A stretch of 64,000 bases of DNA from Deinococcus piscis (GCF_014653275.1 NZ_BNAL01000013.1:1-64000); one strand, 5' to 3'; positions 18,329 to 27,696 are shown, counted from the first letter of the stretch. Program-made: numbers and translations. The notes: generated by a model not told the origin, from the sequence alone.

Positions 18329-18946
18329 TCAGTCCTGCTTCTGGGGGCTGTCCCCATCAGGCAAGTCCAGGCCCCGCAGCGCTGCAAAAGGATTATTGGT
18401 GTCGTCCCGCTTCTGCGCGGCCACTTCCTCCGCTTCGGTGGGTACGGCAGCCGCGTGTTCACAGGTGCCCTCATTCAAATCCTGTCCGCAAATCTGGCAC
18501 AGGCCCTTGCAGTCAGGGGAATGAAGCACCACCAAAGGCACGCTGACCAACGCCATTTCGGCCAAGAACCCGCTCAGGTCCAGCTTTGGATCACCGAACA
18601 TCAGCAGCTCTTCACCGCTTTCGGCTTCCTCGATGTATGGGGTGTCCACGGCGGGGTCGTAGCGCATCAGCATGCCCAGTTTCAGGTCCAGTGGTAGCTC
18701 TACGGGCCGCAGGCAGCGGGCACACTCGGTATTCAGGGTAGGGCGAAAATAGCCCTGCAAATAAAAGTCGTCCCCGCCCACGCTGTTGATGTCCACCCGG
18801 TAAGCCGCAGGCGCGGCAAAGGTCAGCACCTGATCGCCGCCCTGCTGATACTGGAGTTCGGTCACCTGGCCTTCAGCGTGGGCATCCTGTCCAGTGCGCA
18901 GCAACTGGCCCAGGTGAAGCTCGGGAAGAAGAGTCATATCAGTCAT
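18329..18946 (-). CDS. DUF177 (YceD-like) protein
   Basis: A 205-residue protein of the DUF177 family, linked elsewhere to 23S rRNA accumulation and usually encoded beside rpmF. Four cysteines form two pairs: CARC (about residue 75) and CKGLCQICGQ (about 155), a likely zinc site. Here rpmF is absent and moaC follows. The ATG at 18946 is chosen because TATCAT lies 7 nt upstream; an ATG at 18955 overlaps that element and cannot be used on such a transcript. Confidence 0.85.
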   Translation of the reverse strand: MTDMTLLPELHLGQLLRTGQDAHAEGQVTELQYQQGGDQVLTFAAPAAYRVDINSVGGDDFYLQGYFRPTLNTECARCLRPVELPLDLKLGMLMRYDPAVDTPYIEEAESGEELLMFGDPKLDLSGFLAEMALVSVPLVVLHSPDCKGLCQICGQDLNEGTCEHAAAVPTEAEEVAAQKRDDTNNPFAALRGLDLPDGDSPQKQD

Positions 18947-18953
18947 GTTGCCC

Positions 18954-18959
18954 ATGATA
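18954..18959 (-). promoter_or_regulatory. -10 element of the DUF177-moaC unit (leaderless)
   Basis: TATCAT on the minus strand, 7 nt before the ATG at 18946. Confidence 0.65.
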
Positions 18960-19008
18960 GGTCGGCGCTGGCCTGGCGGCTGAGCTGACCTACACGCGGC
19001 ATTCAGGC

Positions 19009-20067
19009 TCAGGCCAGTTCCACCAGGCTGGCATCGGAGATGGTCAGCTTGTGGGTGCGCGGCACCGTGCGGCCACCACGGACCTGAGCCCGCAGGCCGA
19101 TCAAGCAGTCCTGCAATCGGGTGGGCAGGTTCATGATTCGCGCCTCCGCGTCAATCACTGAATGCTCGACCTCTGCGCTGCGAATCTCGGTGCCGTGGCC
19201 CACGCTGGTAAAAGGGCCAATGTAAGCATCCTCAATCACCACGTTTTCACCCAACAGCACGGGGCCTACGATCTTGCTGCGGACCACGCGGCTGCTGGCC
19301 GGAATCCTGACCCGCCCGGTAATGCGGCTCTGTTCCACTTCGCCCTCAATCGCGGTTTCCAGGTCTTCCAATAGGAGCCGGTTGGCATCCAGCAGGTCTT
19401 CGGGGCGGCCCGTATCCTTCCACCAACCCTGCACCTTCTGTCCCAGCACCGGCTGGTTGGTTTCGATAAGGGCCTGAATGGCGTCGGTAATTTCGTACTC
19501 CCCGCGTGCCGAAGGTTGCAGGTGCTCCAGTTGCTCAAACAGGCGCGGCGTAAAGCAGTAAAAGCCTGCCACAGCGAGGTTGCTGGGCGGGATCTTGGGT
19601 TTTTCTACCAGCCGGACAATGCGCTCGCCGTCCATCTCAGCCACACCGAAAGCGCTGGGATCAGCCACTTCAACCAGGGCAATCAGGGCCTCGGGGCGCG
19701 TTTCTCTGAAGCGCTCAACGTAAGGAGCGACGCCCTGTTCAAAGAGGTTGTCACCCAGATAGACGCAAAAATCATCGTCTCCCACCCATTCACGGGCGGT
19801 CAGTACGGCGTGACCCAGGCCTAGCTGCTGATGCTGGTTGATCAGAACGATTTCCATATCGGTGATCTGCTCGGTCACGTGTGAGATTTCATCGCGGGTG
19901 ATATCCGACACGACCACCCCGACGCTCTGAATCCCGGCGGCGCGCAGGGTGTTGATGGCGTGACCGATGATGGGCTCGCCGGCCACCCGGAGGACAGGCT
20001 TAGGGCGGGTAAAGGTCAGGGGGCGCATGCGTGTGCCCAGGCCAGCTGCTGGAATAATGGCTTTCAT
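19009..20067 (-). CDS. Glucose-1-phosphate thymidylyltransferase-type nucleotidyltransferase (long form)
   Basis: A 352-residue sugar-nucleotide pyrophosphorylase. The N-terminal nucleotidyltransferase domain has [21 protein letters not shown], the metal Asp in VYLGDNLFE, and [19 protein letters not shown]-terminal left-handed beta-helix (about 245-350) has hexapeptide-like [20 protein letters not shown]. The length and helix match the long RmlA form of Gram-positive bacteria and archaea that makes dTDP-glucose; UDP use is possible. The start at 20067 is set by TACACT 8 nt upstream. No rmlBCD genes are adjacent. Confidence 0.9.
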   Translation of the reverse strand: MKAIIPAAGLGTRMRPLTFTRPKPVLRVAGEPIIGHAINTLRAAGIQSVGVVVSDITRDEISHVTEQITDMEIVLINQHQQLGLGHAVLTAREWVGDDDFCVYLGDNLFEQGVAPYVERFRETRPEALIALVEVADPSAFGVAEMDGERIVRLVEKPKIPPSNLAVAGFYCFTPRLFEQLEHLQPSARGEYEITDAIQALIETNQPVLGQKVQGWWKDTGRPEDLLDANRLLLEDLETAIEGEVEQSRITGRVRIPASSRVVRSKIVGPVLLGENVVIEDAYIGPFTSVGHGTEIRSAEVEHSVIDAEARIMNLPTRLQDCLIGLRAQVRGGRTVPRTHKLTISDASLVELA

Positions 20068-20075
20068 TACCTGCA

Positions 20076-20081
20076 AGTGTA
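20076..20081 (-). promoter_or_regulatory. -10 element of the nucleotidyltransferase gene (leaderless)
   Basis: TACACT on the minus strand, 8 nt before the ATG at 20067. Confidence 0.6.
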
Positions 20082-20181
20082 GGTAAGCCAGGTTTGGTGC
20101 TTATGAATGCTTTCCCACAGCGTACTTAGATTAAGGACCACTTGCATGCTGGGAGATGACCCAAAGGCAGCAACCGCAAAC

Positions 20182-20206
20182 AAAAAAACCCCCGCCGAAG
20201 CGGAGG
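20182..20206 (-). terminator. Terminator of tRNA-Glu
   Basis: A 7-bp stem with a TTCG tetraloop (20189-20206, one G-U pair) followed on the minus strand by T7. Confidence 0.9.
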
Positions 20207-20210
20207 CAAT

Positions 20211-20290
<80 letters not shown>

Positions 20291-20533
20291 GCACAGCGAA
20301 GTCAAAGTAACTTTTGCTGCCTTTCAAGGGGGTGCCATGCAGGCACCGGAAAATAGTAACACGGGTTTTTCAGGGCGTCAATAGCTCTGTAAATGCTTCT
20401 GGCCTGGCCGAAAACAGCTCGAAAGGCGGTGTGGGGCAGAGAGTCTCTCCGGCCAGACCGCACAGGTCATACTTTGCCGCAGACATTGACCCAGAGGGCC
20501 TTTGCCTCAGGGCATAGGTTCATAATGAACGTT

Positions 20534-20737
20534 ATGGATTTCAACTCCTGGCAACCTGAGGACATCGCCCGGCGCTTCGCCATCATGTTCGTTATCAGTC
20601 TAGGCACCTTCGCGGTTTTGGCCGCCTGGCTGGTCTACGAGCAGGCGATCTGGGCCGCGCTGCTGATGGGGGTGGCCCTCGCCGCAGTGCTGTACTGGCC
20701 ATTTTATTTGATTCTGCGTCAGGTGTTCCGCCGCTGA
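20534..20737 (+). CDS. Small two-TM membrane protein
   Basis: A 67-residue protein with a short soluble head (MDFNSWQPEDIARRF), two transmembrane segments (about 15-35 and 40-60) and a basic tail RQVFRR. Function not recognised; the size and layout recall small AtpI/AtpZ-like or lipid-associated proteins but no signature proves it. A CATAAT hexamer lies 7 nt before the ATG at 20534; an ATG at 20525 would add three residues. Confidence 0.6.
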   Translation: MDFNSWQPEDIARRFAIMFVISLGTFAVLAAWLVYEQAIWAALLMGVALAAVLYWPFYLILRQVFRR

Positions 20738-20963
20738 GAGCCTTCGCTAAGCGCCCCGTGGGAAGATTTCCATTTTGGAAGGCTGAGGGAAAAGTTACTT
20801 CTGGTTAAACGAGCGACCGTGTCGGGACATGCTTTCGAAAGGGCTCTGTATTGATGTTTACCCCGCAGTAAGCCCCTGGCCGGGGGTGTTACACTACAGC
20901 CCACTGCGCACCCTGAGCGCCTACTGGTGAAGTGGCCGGGGCAGACCGCGCAGGAAAGGACTC

Positions 20964-21851
20964 ATGATGACCGATCAAGACCAACGCCAGCCTGCCGGTG
21001 ACCTCCAGGCTGAGCCCCAGTCCGTGGAGCACAACACGGCCCAGCAGCCCTACAGCGGCCAACAGGGCGATATGCCCCAGGAAGTGCGCAACGTATTGCC
21101 CGAACTCCAAGGCGAGATTGATGAAGACCCAGTGCTGGACGCCCAAGAAGGCGACAGCGATCTAGATGAGCTGGAGCTGGACAGCGGTGACCTGGCAGTG
21201 GATGACCACATGAATGCCAGCGATGAGGACGAAGATGTTGAATATGTAGACGTAGACGACCTGTTGGCCGTCATGGGCGACCTACGCGAGATGCTGGAAG
21301 CGCAGTCCAAGGAAATCCGGGGGCTGCGCCGTGAAATGCGTGACTTGCGCGACGCTGTGGGCTCGGGTCGGCAGGGTGGCTCTCCCCGCCGTGACTTCGG
21401 TGGCCGCGAAGGTGGCTTCCGCCCCCGTGAAGACCGTGGCAGCCGTGACTTCGGTGGCCGCGAAGGTGGCTTCCGTCCCCGTGAAGACCGTGGCAGCCGT
21501 GACTTCGGTGGCCGCGAAGGTGGTTTCCGTCCCCGTGAAGACCGTGGCAGCCGTGACTTTGGTGGTCGTGAAGGTGGTTTCCGTCCCCGTGAAGACCGTG
21601 GCAGCCGTGACTTTGGTGGCCGTGAAGGTGGTTTCCGTCCCCGTGAAGACCGTGGCAGCCGTGACTTTGGTGGTCGTGAAGGTGGTTTCCGTCCCCGTGA
21701 AGACCGTGGCAGCCGTGACTTTGGTGGCCGCGAAGGTGGCTTCCGCCCCCGTGAAGACCGTGGCAGCCGTGACACGGGCGAGGCGTCGGCCTTCCGCCCC
21801 CGCGCCCGCGCTGACCGTGGCTGGGGCAACCGTGGTGGCGACGAGTCCTGA
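20964..21851 (+). CDS. Acidic/coiled-coil protein with seven 18-residue Arg-Gly-rich repeats
   Basis: A 295-residue protein. Residues 1-95 are acidic and Gln-rich with no predicted fold; about 95-130 form a charged heptad stretch (MGDLREMLEAQSKEIRGLRR) suited to coiled-coil pairing; about 143-268 are seven copies of RDFGGREGGFRPREDRGS; the C terminus is basic (FRPRARADRGWGNRGG). The repeats resemble RGG/GR-rich tails that bind RNA or drive condensation. The ATG follows AGGAAAGGACTC, a good ribosome site. I cannot name a family. An RNA-binding or scaffold role is an inference from composition. Confidence 0.8.
   Translation: MMTDQDQRQPAGDLQAEPQSVEHNTAQQPYSGQQGDMPQEVRNVLPELQGEIDEDPVLDAQEGDSDLDELELDSGDLAVDDHMNASDEDEDVEYVDVDDLLAVMGDLREMLEAQSKEIRGLRREMRDLRDAVGSGRQGGSPRRDFGGREGGFRPREDRGSRDFGGREGGFRPREDRGSRDFGGREGGFRPREDRGSRDFGGREGGFRPREDRGSRDFGGREGGFRPREDRGSRDFGGREGGFRPREDRGSRDFGGREGGFRPREDRGSRDTGEASAFRPRARADRGWGNRGGDES
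21390..21767. repeat. 54-bp tandem repeat, 7 copies
   Basis: Seven head-to-tail 54-bp units inside the preceding gene, differing only at a few third-codon positions (for example TTC/TTT, GGC/GGT). The protein repeat is identical in all seven, while synonymous differences mark inner copies 3-6 as the most alike, suggesting recent unit duplication. Confidence 0.97.
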
Positions 21852-21999
21852 GCGCCTGATTCCAGCTGCAGCCAGGTGATGATGCCTGGGCGCTGAGTTT
21901 CTGACAAGTGGCCCTACGGGGCCGCTTTCTCGTGTTGCTGGTGTTGCCCGGCGCGGCGTACACACTACCAAAGCGACTTTTGCGCGCGCTGGTGTCTGC

Positions 22000-22005
22000 T
22001 AGCCT
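22000..22005 (+). promoter_or_regulatory. -10 element of the Fur-family gene (leaderless)
   Basis: TAGCCT, 7-nt spacer, ATG at 22013. It rules out the in-frame extension upstream. Confidence 0.65.
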
Positions 22006-22012
22006 GAGCAGC

Positions 22013-22399
22013 ATGTCTTCTGCCCGCGCCACCCGTCAGCGAGAAGTAATTGCTCAGGTCATTGAGCAGGCCGAGGGGCCGCTGGGAGTCCCGGAGATTC
22101 ACGGGCGTGCCCGGCAGATTCTGCCACGCCTGGGGATTGCCACGGTCTACCGGACACTCAAACTGCTGACTGAACAGCGCCAGATTCATGCTGTTGCTGT
22201 AGATGGCGAGTCACTATACGAGAAAACCGGTCAGGGGCACCATCACCATTTCTCTTGTGAGCGCTGTAGCCGGGTCTTCACACTACATGTCTGCCCGGTA
22301 GACCTGCCCGGCGGGACCGTCTTTGCTGGGGGCTTCCTGGTGCGCAGCCACGAAGTCACCCTGTATGGCCTTTGCCCCACTTGCGCGCCACAAGCCTGA
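22013..22399 (+). CDS. Fur-family metalloregulator
   Basis: A 128-residue Fur/Zur/PerR protein: N-terminal winged helix ([27 protein letters not shown]) and a metal-binding dimerisation domain with [15 protein letters not shown] and a second Cys pair CPTC that together make the structural zinc site (CERC + CPTC). It represses by binding an A/T-rich palindrome when loaded with metal. Which metal it senses is not decidable here; the adjacent genes are not metal transporters. Confidence 0.93.
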   Translation: MSSARATRQREVIAQVIEQAEGPLGVPEIHGRARQILPRLGIATVYRTLKLLTEQRQIHAVAVDGESLYEKTGQGHHHHFSCERCSRVFTLHVCPVDLPGGTVFAGGFLVRSHEVTLYGLCPTCAPQA

Positions 22400-22767
22400 A
22401 GACCGCTATCAAGTTCACTGAATGTTCTCTTGCCTCCGCCTTTCCTACAACCAGAGGAGAGCAGAGGCAATAGCTCGTCCAGGACGCATCCCTAAGCGCT
22501 TCGGGAGGTTCAGGACTGGGCTGAGACTGGATTATTCAGGCTGTGAATATTTCCCAGTTCGATCCAGTCGGGGTAAATGAACGGATAAAAACTCGGGGCT
22601 GTTTCTGACAATCGGTCAAAATCCCCCAGGTGAAGCTCTTCGCATAGAAATCATTTCGGCTATATTCTCACCTTATTCTCATCATAACGTATCTTTATTC
22701 ATCCATCATGGAGCCCTCAATTCCATGTTGAGCAGCACGTTCCCCAGCGAACTGCAAGGAGAGACGC
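22400..22767 (+). promoter_or_regulatory. 368-nt leader region of the AgcS gene
   Basis: This gene-free stretch is visibly more A/T-rich than its surroundings. It contains an 8-bp inverted repeat GACTGGAT/ATCCAGTC (22525-22532 and 22562-22569) and a good -10 TATATT at 22661-22666 about 100 nt before the ATG. AAGGAGA gives a ribosome site at 22756-22762. I could not match a known riboswitch; a glycine riboswitch was considered and not found. Confidence 0.5.
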
Positions 22768-24294
22768 ATGAAGAGACTCAATCACTTGTTCCTAACCCTG
22801 GCCGCGGGGCTGTCCGGCTATGCCGCTGCGGCGACTCCGGCTGCGCCTATGGGACTTGACGACCGGATCAATGCCGCCCTCGCTCCTATCAGCAATGCCG
22901 TCGCTGGCACCGTGTTCTACTCGGTACCGGTTGCAGGTGCCGACCTGCCCCTGATCGTGCTGTGGCTGATTACGGCGGCCATTATCTTTACGCTGTACTT
23001 GGGTTTTATCAATCTGAGCGGCTTTCGCCACGCCATTGATATCGTGCGCGGCAAATATGACAATCACTCCAGCGGCCCCGGTGAGGTCAGCCACTTTCAG
23101 GCACTGACGGCGGCGGTCAGCGGGACGGTAGGCCTGGGCAATATCGCGGGCGTAGCTGTGGCTGTCAGCTTGGGTGGCCCTGGTGCGACGTTCTGGATGA
23201 TTGTTGCGGGCCTGCTGGGTATGAGCTCCAAATTTGTGGAATGTACCCTGGGCGTCAAATATCGCCGTGAAAATCCCGATGGGAGTGTCTCGGGTGGTCC
23301 AATGTTCTACCTGTCGCGCGGCTTGGCTGAGCGCGGTATGGGTGGCCTGGGAGCCGCGCTGGCCGCCATCTTTGCCGTGGCGACCATTTTTGGCAGCCTT
23401 GGCGGCGGCAACATGTTTCAGAGCAACCAAACTGTCTTGCAGCTGATCAACATTACAGGCGGTGACGCCAGCCCGCTGGCTCCCTACAAATGGCTGATGG
23501 GCATCGTGATTGCCGGTATCGTGGGTTCGGTGATTATCGGCGGCATCAAGAGCATCGCCAACGTGACCGATAAGCTGGTGCCGTTTATGGCGGGTTTGTA
23601 TATCATCGGTGGTCTGCTGGTGCTGCTGCTCAATGCTGGTCAGATTCCAGCTGCTATCAGCGCGATCATCAGTGGTGCCTTTAGCCCTGAAGGGGTCGCG
23701 GGCGGAGTGGTCGGTGTACTGATTCAGGGCATTCGCCGCGCAACATTTTCCAACGAAGCGGGCATTGGCTCGGCGGCCATTGCTCACTCTGCCGTTAAGA
23801 CGGACCGCCCCGTGACCGAAGGCTACGTCTCTTTGCTCGAACCCTTTATTGACACGGTGGTGATCTGCACCATGACGGCCCTGACCCTGGTGGTGACCGG
23901 GGTGTACAAGAATCCCGATCTGGCAGGCGTAACCATGACCAGTGCCGCCTTCAGCTCGGTGGTGCCTCAGTTCTCTTGGTTTGTGACCCTGGCGGTGATT
24001 CTGTTCGCCATCAGCACCATCATTACCTGGGCCTACTACGGTACCAAAGCTGTGGGCTATTTGACCGGCGAGAACAAGGCAGCCATCTTGGCCTTTCAGG
24101 TGTTCTTTCTTCTCGCTACCGTCATCGGCGCCAGCCTGGACCTGAATGCCATCATTGACTTCTCGGATTCTATGATCTTCGTGATGTCTATCCCCAACAT
24201 CATCGGTCTGTACTTGCTGATGCCCGTGGTCAAGCGCGAACTGGATGAGTACCGCGCCGATCTGCATGCTGGACGGATTCAGCGCACAGGCTAA
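22768..24294 (+). CDS. Alanine/glycine:cation symporter (AgcS family)
   Basis: A 508-residue membrane protein with an N-terminal signal-like segment and about 10-11 transmembrane helices. The family signature is ALTAAVSGTVGLGNIAGVAVA, followed by GGPGATFWMIVAGLLGMSSKF and the ATFSNEAGIGSAAIAHSA block that forms the substrate/sodium site. It imports alanine or glycine with Na+. Monocistronic, preceded by a long leader and followed by a terminator. Confidence 0.93.
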   Translation: MKRLNHLFLTLAAGLSGYAAAATPAAPMGLDDRINAALAPISNAVAGTVFYSVPVAGADLPLIVLWLITAAIIFTLYLGFINLSGFRHAIDIVRGKYDNHSSGPGEVSHFQALTAAVSGTVGLGNIAGVAVAVSLGGPGATFWMIVAGLLGMSSKFVECTLGVKYRRENPDGSVSGGPMFYLSRGLAERGMGGLGAALAAIFAVATIFGSLGGGNMFQSNQTVLQLINITGGDASPLAPYKWLMGIVIAGIVGSVIIGGIKSIANVTDKLVPFMAGLYIIGGLLVLLLNAGQIPAAISAIISGAFSPEGVAGGVVGVLIQGIRRATFSNEAGIGSAAIAHSAVKTDRPVTEGYVSLLEPFIDTVVICTMTALTLVVTGVYKNPDLAGVTMTSAAFSSVVPQFSWFVTLAVILFAISTIITWAYYGTKAVGYLTGENKAAILAFQVFFLLATVIGASLDLNAIIDFSDSMIFVMSIPNIIGLYLLMPVVKRELDEYRADLHAGRIQRTG

Positions 24295-24316
24295 GCGGAC
24301 ATATTCCACATTGCAT

Positions 24317-24344
24317 CCCCCGCACGTAGGCGGGGGTTTCTTTT
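24317..24344 (+). terminator. Terminator of the AgcS gene
   Basis: Stem CCCCCGC/GCGGGGG (24317-24323 and 24330-24336) followed by TTTCTTTT. Confidence 0.88.
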
Positions 24345-24365
24345 GGCTGTCAGCTTGGCCCGTGT

Positions 24366-25262
24366 CTAGGCGCGGGTAAGGTCAAGCATATGCTCTTCAA
24401 GGGTTTCGCCGCGCTGAAGCTGCACCGCCCGCACCATGTTCTGATACATCAGGGCGCTGGTCAGGGGACCGACGCCACCCGGCACTGGGGTGATGGCCCG
24501 CACCACCTGCGCGACCTCGGGAGTGGCGTCGCCCACCACGCCAGTTTCCGTCACGTTGATGCCAGCGTCAATGACCACATGGTGTGGCTGCACCTGCTCG
24601 GCACGCAGGAGCCCCCGGCGGCCTACCGCCACCACCACAGCATCTTGCGGGCGCAGCAGCTCGGTCAGGTCACGGGTATGTTCATTGACGAGGGTCACGG
24701 TCACCCCAAAGTTGTTCAGCATCCAGACCAACGGGCGGCCTACCGTGCGGCCCGGCCCGATGACCGCGACCCGCTTGCCTTTCAGGTCGTTGTCAAAGGC
24801 TTGGCGCAGCAGATAGCGGACGCTGCGGGGCGTCGGCGGCAGCAGCACCGAATTTTCCTGACCGGCGGCCAGCCGCGAAAGGTTGGCTGGCGTGAGGCCT
24901 TCGATATCTTTGCGACGACTCAGGTGCAAGAAGCTGTCTACCGCGTCCAGCTGAGGGGCCAGGGGCAATTCCAGCATGATGCCGTGGACATCGCTGCTTG
25001 CGGAGAGCCGGGCCAAAGTCTCGTCCAGCTCGCGCTGCGTTGCGTCCGCGCCCAGGTCCAGCACTTCATAGCGCACGCCCAGTTTTCCTGCCCGGCGAGC
25101 CTTGGCCTGCGCGTAGACCTGCGAGGCGGGGTCGTCGGACGCCAGCACACTGACCAGGCGCGGTGAGAAGTCTTCCTGCGCCCAGCCGGCCAGTGCGTCG
25201 CTCACGTGGGCCAGCACTTGGGTCGCCAGTGATTTTCCCTTGAGGAGTACGGTATCTGTCAT
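24366..25262 (-). CDS. folD: Bifunctional methylene-THF dehydrogenase / methenyl-THF cyclohydrolase FolD
   Basis: A 298-residue FolD, which interconverts 5,10-methylene-, 5,10-methenyl- and 10-formyl-THF using NADP+. The catalytic YxxxK pair is in [16 protein letters not shown], the folate loop in [15 protein letters not shown], and the Rossmann motif in [12 protein letters not shown] with [14 protein letters not shown] near the end. It starts 28 nt after purH and is probably under the same ZTP riboswitch; the product 10-formyl-THF is the purH cosubstrate. GGAG precedes the ATG. Confidence 0.95.
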   Translation of the reverse strand: MTDTVLLKGKSLATQVLAHVSDALAGWAQEDFSPRLVSVLASDDPASQVYAQAKARRAGKLGVRYEVLDLGADATQRELDETLARLSASSDVHGIMLELPLAPQLDAVDSFLHLSRRKDIEGLTPANLSRLAAGQENSVLLPPTPRSVRYLLRQAFDNDLKGKRVAVIGPGRTVGRPLVWMLNNFGVTVTLVNEHTRDLTELLRPQDAVVVAVGRRGLLRAEQVQPHHVVIDAGINVTETGVVGDATPEVAQVVRAITPVPGGVGPLTSALMYQNMVRAVQLQRGETLEEHMLDLTRA

Positions 25263-25290
25263 TTCTGCTCCACTGTTTCTCAGCGGCTGC

Positions 25291-26874
25291 TTAGTGGCGA
25301 AAGTGCCGCGAACCGGTCAGCACCATGCTAAGGCCCAGCTCGTTCGCAGCGGCGATGACTTCGGGGTCGCGCTTGGCCCCGCCCGGCTGAATGATGGCTG
25401 CCACGCCATGCTCCCCGGCCAGGCGCACCACATCATCAAACGGAAAAAAGGCTTCGGAGGCCATCACAGCGCCCTGCGCGGCTGCGCCTGCGTTGGCCAC
25501 GGCACGCTCAGCGGCCCAGATGCGGCTGACCGCCCCGGCACCGATGCCCACTGTGACCCTGGCGCGGGCCAGCACGATGGCGTTGGAGCGGGCGTATTTG
25601 GCGACTTCCCAGGCGAAGCGCAGGTCTTGCCACTGCGCCTCTGTCGGCGGCTTGGCCGTGACCACTTCGGGGCACAGATCCTCCCAGCGGCGCAGGTCGC
25701 GCCCCTGAACAGCAAAGCCGCCACTCAGGGGGCGCACGTCCAACTGGCCCGCCTGGGCACTGGCCGCCACCAGCACGCGCAGGTCGGGCTTCTTAGCGGC
25801 GAACCATTCCACCGCTTCGGTGCTGACCGCCGGGGCAATCAGCACTTCCAAAAAGGTGCCGTGAAAGCTGCGCGCCGCTTCCAGGTCCACCGGGCCGCTG
25901 ACGGCCACCACACCGCCGAACACGCTGAGGGTGTCGGCGTCACGGGCTTGGGTCCAGGCCTCGGTCACGCTGCTGCCCAGAGCCACACCGCAGGGGTTGG
26001 CGTGCTTGACAGCCACGCAGGCTACCTGTCCGGCCTGTCCATTTCCGTGACTGGCGGCCAGTTCAGCGCACAGCGCCCAGGCCGCGTCTGCGTCGGCATA
26101 GTTGTTGAAGCTCATCGGCTTGCCTGCTACCACCTGCGCGTCCAGCACGGGCCCCCGCTGGTCGCCCCAGCGGTAGATGGCTCCGTGCTGGTGTGGGTTT
26201 TCCCCGTAGCGCACCTCATGGGCACGCTGCAGGTCAAGCGTCAGCTGTTCAGCCAGTTCGGCGGGCAGGGCGCGGCTTTCCTGGACTGGCGCTCCGGTTT
26301 GCTGCGGCGGTTGCCCAGCGCTCAGGTAGGCGGTAATGGCGGCGTCGTAGGCGCTGGTGTGCGCGTAGGCTTTGGCGGCCAGGCGGCGGCGGTCAGCGGC
26401 GCTCACGCTGGGCTGCACTGCCAGCGCGTAGTCGGCTGGGTCCACCAGAATCAAAACCGATTCATGGTTCTTGGCTGCCGAGCGAATCATGGCTGGCCCG
26501 CCGATGTCAATATTCTCAATCACTTCCGTGTCGGGGGCACCGCGCGCCACCGTCTCGCGGAAGGGATAGAGGTTCACGCACACCAGGTCAATGGTGCCAA
26601 TGCCGTGCTGCTCCAGTTGGGCCAGATGACCGCTCTCACGCCGGGCAAGCACGCCACCATGAATGGCCGGATGCAGGGTTTTGACCCGGCCATCCAGCAT
26701 TTCGGGAAAGCCAGTCAGGTCACTGACGGCGCGGACGGGCAGGCCAGCTTCTTGCAGCACCCCGAGGGTGCCGCCGGTACTGACCAGTTCCCAACCCGCA
26801 TCATGGAGCTGGCGGGCAAAGTCGGCAATTCCGGTCTTATCGCTCACTGAGAGTAGGGCGCGTTTGGTATTCAT
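25291..26874 (-). CDS. purH: Bifunctional AICAR formyltransferase / IMP cyclohydrolase PurH
   Basis: A 527-residue enzyme for the last two steps of de novo IMP synthesis. The N-terminal MGS-like cyclohydrolase domain ([34 protein letters not shown]) is followed by the AICAR transformylase domain with [11 protein letters not shown], the Lys-His catalytic region, and a C-terminal [22 protein letters not shown] lies 6 nt before the ATG at 26874. The upstream leader carries a ZTP riboswitch and terminator, matching its substrate: ZMP is AICAR itself. Confidence 0.97.
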   Translation of the reverse strand: MNTKRALLSVSDKTGIADFARQLHDAGWELVSTGGTLGVLQEAGLPVRAVSDLTGFPEMLDGRVKTLHPAIHGGVLARRESGHLAQLEQHGIGTIDLVCVNLYPFRETVARGAPDTEVIENIDIGGPAMIRSAAKNHESVLILVDPADYALAVQPSVSAADRRRLAAKAYAHTSAYDAAITAYLSAGQPPQQTGAPVQESRALPAELAEQLTLDLQRAHEVRYGENPHQHGAIYRWGDQRGPVLDAQVVAGKPMSFNNYADADAAWALCAELAASHGNGQAGQVACVAVKHANPCGVALGSSVTEAWTQARDADTLSVFGGVVAVSGPVDLEAARSFHGTFLEVLIAPAVSTEAVEWFAAKKPDLRVLVAASAQAGQLDVRPLSGGFAVQGRDLRRWEDLCPEVVTAKPPTEAQWQDLRFAWEVAKYARSNAIVLARARVTVGIGAGAVSRIWAAERAVANAGAAAQGAVMASEAFFPFDDVVRLAGEHGVAAIIQPGGAKRDPEVIAAANELGLSMVLTGSRHFRH

Positions 26875-26928
26875 GGGAGTCCTCCTGAAAGTCGCTGCGC
26901 GGACAAAAGTGCGGCACAACCTGACACG

Positions 26929-26967
26929 AAAAAGCGGATGGCTTCTTCCGCAGAAGAACACCATCCG
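26929..26967 (-). terminator. Riboswitch-controlled terminator ahead of purH
   Basis: On the minus strand, stem CGGATGG/CCATCCG (26935-26941 and 26961-26967), extended by an inner GAAGAA/TTCTTC pairing, ends in CTTTTT. It starts directly after the ZTP aptamer's 3' conserved segment, so aptamer folding should compete with it. Confidence 0.85.
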
Positions 26968-27045
26968 ACCCAGGCGCGCGGCCTCTTGCCTTTTTCGCAG
27001 CTTCCCCGTGGTATCCCACGTTGCAGCGCCAGTCACTGCGAACTC
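26968..27045 (-). promoter_or_regulatory. ZTP riboswitch (pfl RNA) controlling purH-folD
   Basis: The minus strand shows all conserved blocks of the ZTP/pfl aptamer: GTGACTGGCG, then GTGGGATACCACGGGGAAGC, closed by the CGCAG/CTGCG P1-type helix (26994-27042), and after a short linker the pseudoknot segment CCGCGCGCCTGGGT (26968-26981). These RNAs sense ZMP/ZTP, which builds up when 10-formyl-THF is short, and turn on purine and one-carbon genes. Location upstream of purH-folD and a following terminator fit an ON switch by anti-termination. Confidence 0.92.
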
Positions 27046-27111
27046 AGGCCCCAATCTACCCTATGTGCTCTCAGGTATGTATCTGGCAGGGATATGTCTG
27101 GGGCTGCGCTC

Positions 27112-27690
27112 TTAGTTGGCGTTGCCCGAGCCGTCGGGGCTGGGAGCTGCCGCTGGGGCCTGCGCTTCGCCAGTGGCAGCGCGGGTAATTTCACCCTGTC
27201 CGCCCATCAGCTCGTCTAGCTGGGCCAGTACTTCGCGTTCCTTGGCGCTGATCTGCTCACCGCCCATGCCCAGGAAGCCACCTTCTTTGGCCGCTCCGGC
27301 GACGCGCTGGGCGACGGTTCGCAGCATGACGCGGTAACTCTGGGCGTCGTCGGGGCTGGTCTTGCTGTCCACCAACCACAGGGCCTTGCGCACACTCTCT
27401 AGAGAATGCTGCACTACTTCTTCGGTACTGGTGATACGGTCCTGAGCGTCTTGTTGGAGCCCTTGGGGCCCAGCCACCAGGTCGGCGGCAATAGCTTCCA
27501 GCAGAGGCGTGCGGGGCTGCTTGCTCACTTCTTCGCGCACGCCCTTGATGATGGCTCCCATTTCGGCCACCAAGCCGGTCACGCCGCTGGGGCTGGCGGC
27601 AACAATGGCCGTGCTCGCATTGCCAGCACCGGTCATGACTTCCATCCACTCTTCGCTGCTGAACTTGGACTTGATGCTTTCGTTGGTCAT
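27112..27690 (-). CDS. Conserved-looking hypothetical protein
   Basis: A 192-residue soluble, mostly alpha-helical protein with an N-terminal EEWMEVMTGAGNASTAIVAA segment followed by the SPSG turn, which I have seen as a pattern in unnamed proteins but cannot assign. A Gly-rich loop (GGFLGMGGEQIS) precedes a final helix and a Pro/Ala tail. The ATG at 27690 has TACTGT 6 nt upstream. It sits where yidC often follows yidD but is not a membrane protein. Confidence 0.75.
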   Translation of the reverse strand: MTNESIKSKFSSEEWMEVMTGAGNASTAIVAASPSGVTGLVAEMGAIIKGVREEVSKQPRTPLLEAIAADLVAGPQGLQQDAQDRITSTEEVVQHSLESVRKALWLVDSKTSPDDAQSYRVMLRTVAQRVAGAAKEGGFLGMGGEQISAKEREVLAQLDELMGGQGEITRAATGEAQAPAAAPSPDGSGNAN

Positions 27691-27696
27691 GTCTGC

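Noticed and set aside
21390..21767. CRISPR-like array
   Set aside because: Units are contiguous 54-bp copies without spacers and are in frame within a protein gene.
21050..21971. Long open frames opposite the 54-bp repeat gene (up to about 285 codons)
   Set aside because: The repeat unit is a multiple of three and GC-rich, so it keeps several frames open in all copies; these frames have low-complexity products (SRPPKSRLPRSSRG-type) and no start signal.
22756..22767. Glycine riboswitch before the symporter
   Set aside because: GGAGAG-like words occur, but the conserved aptamer cores and tandem arrangement are not present.
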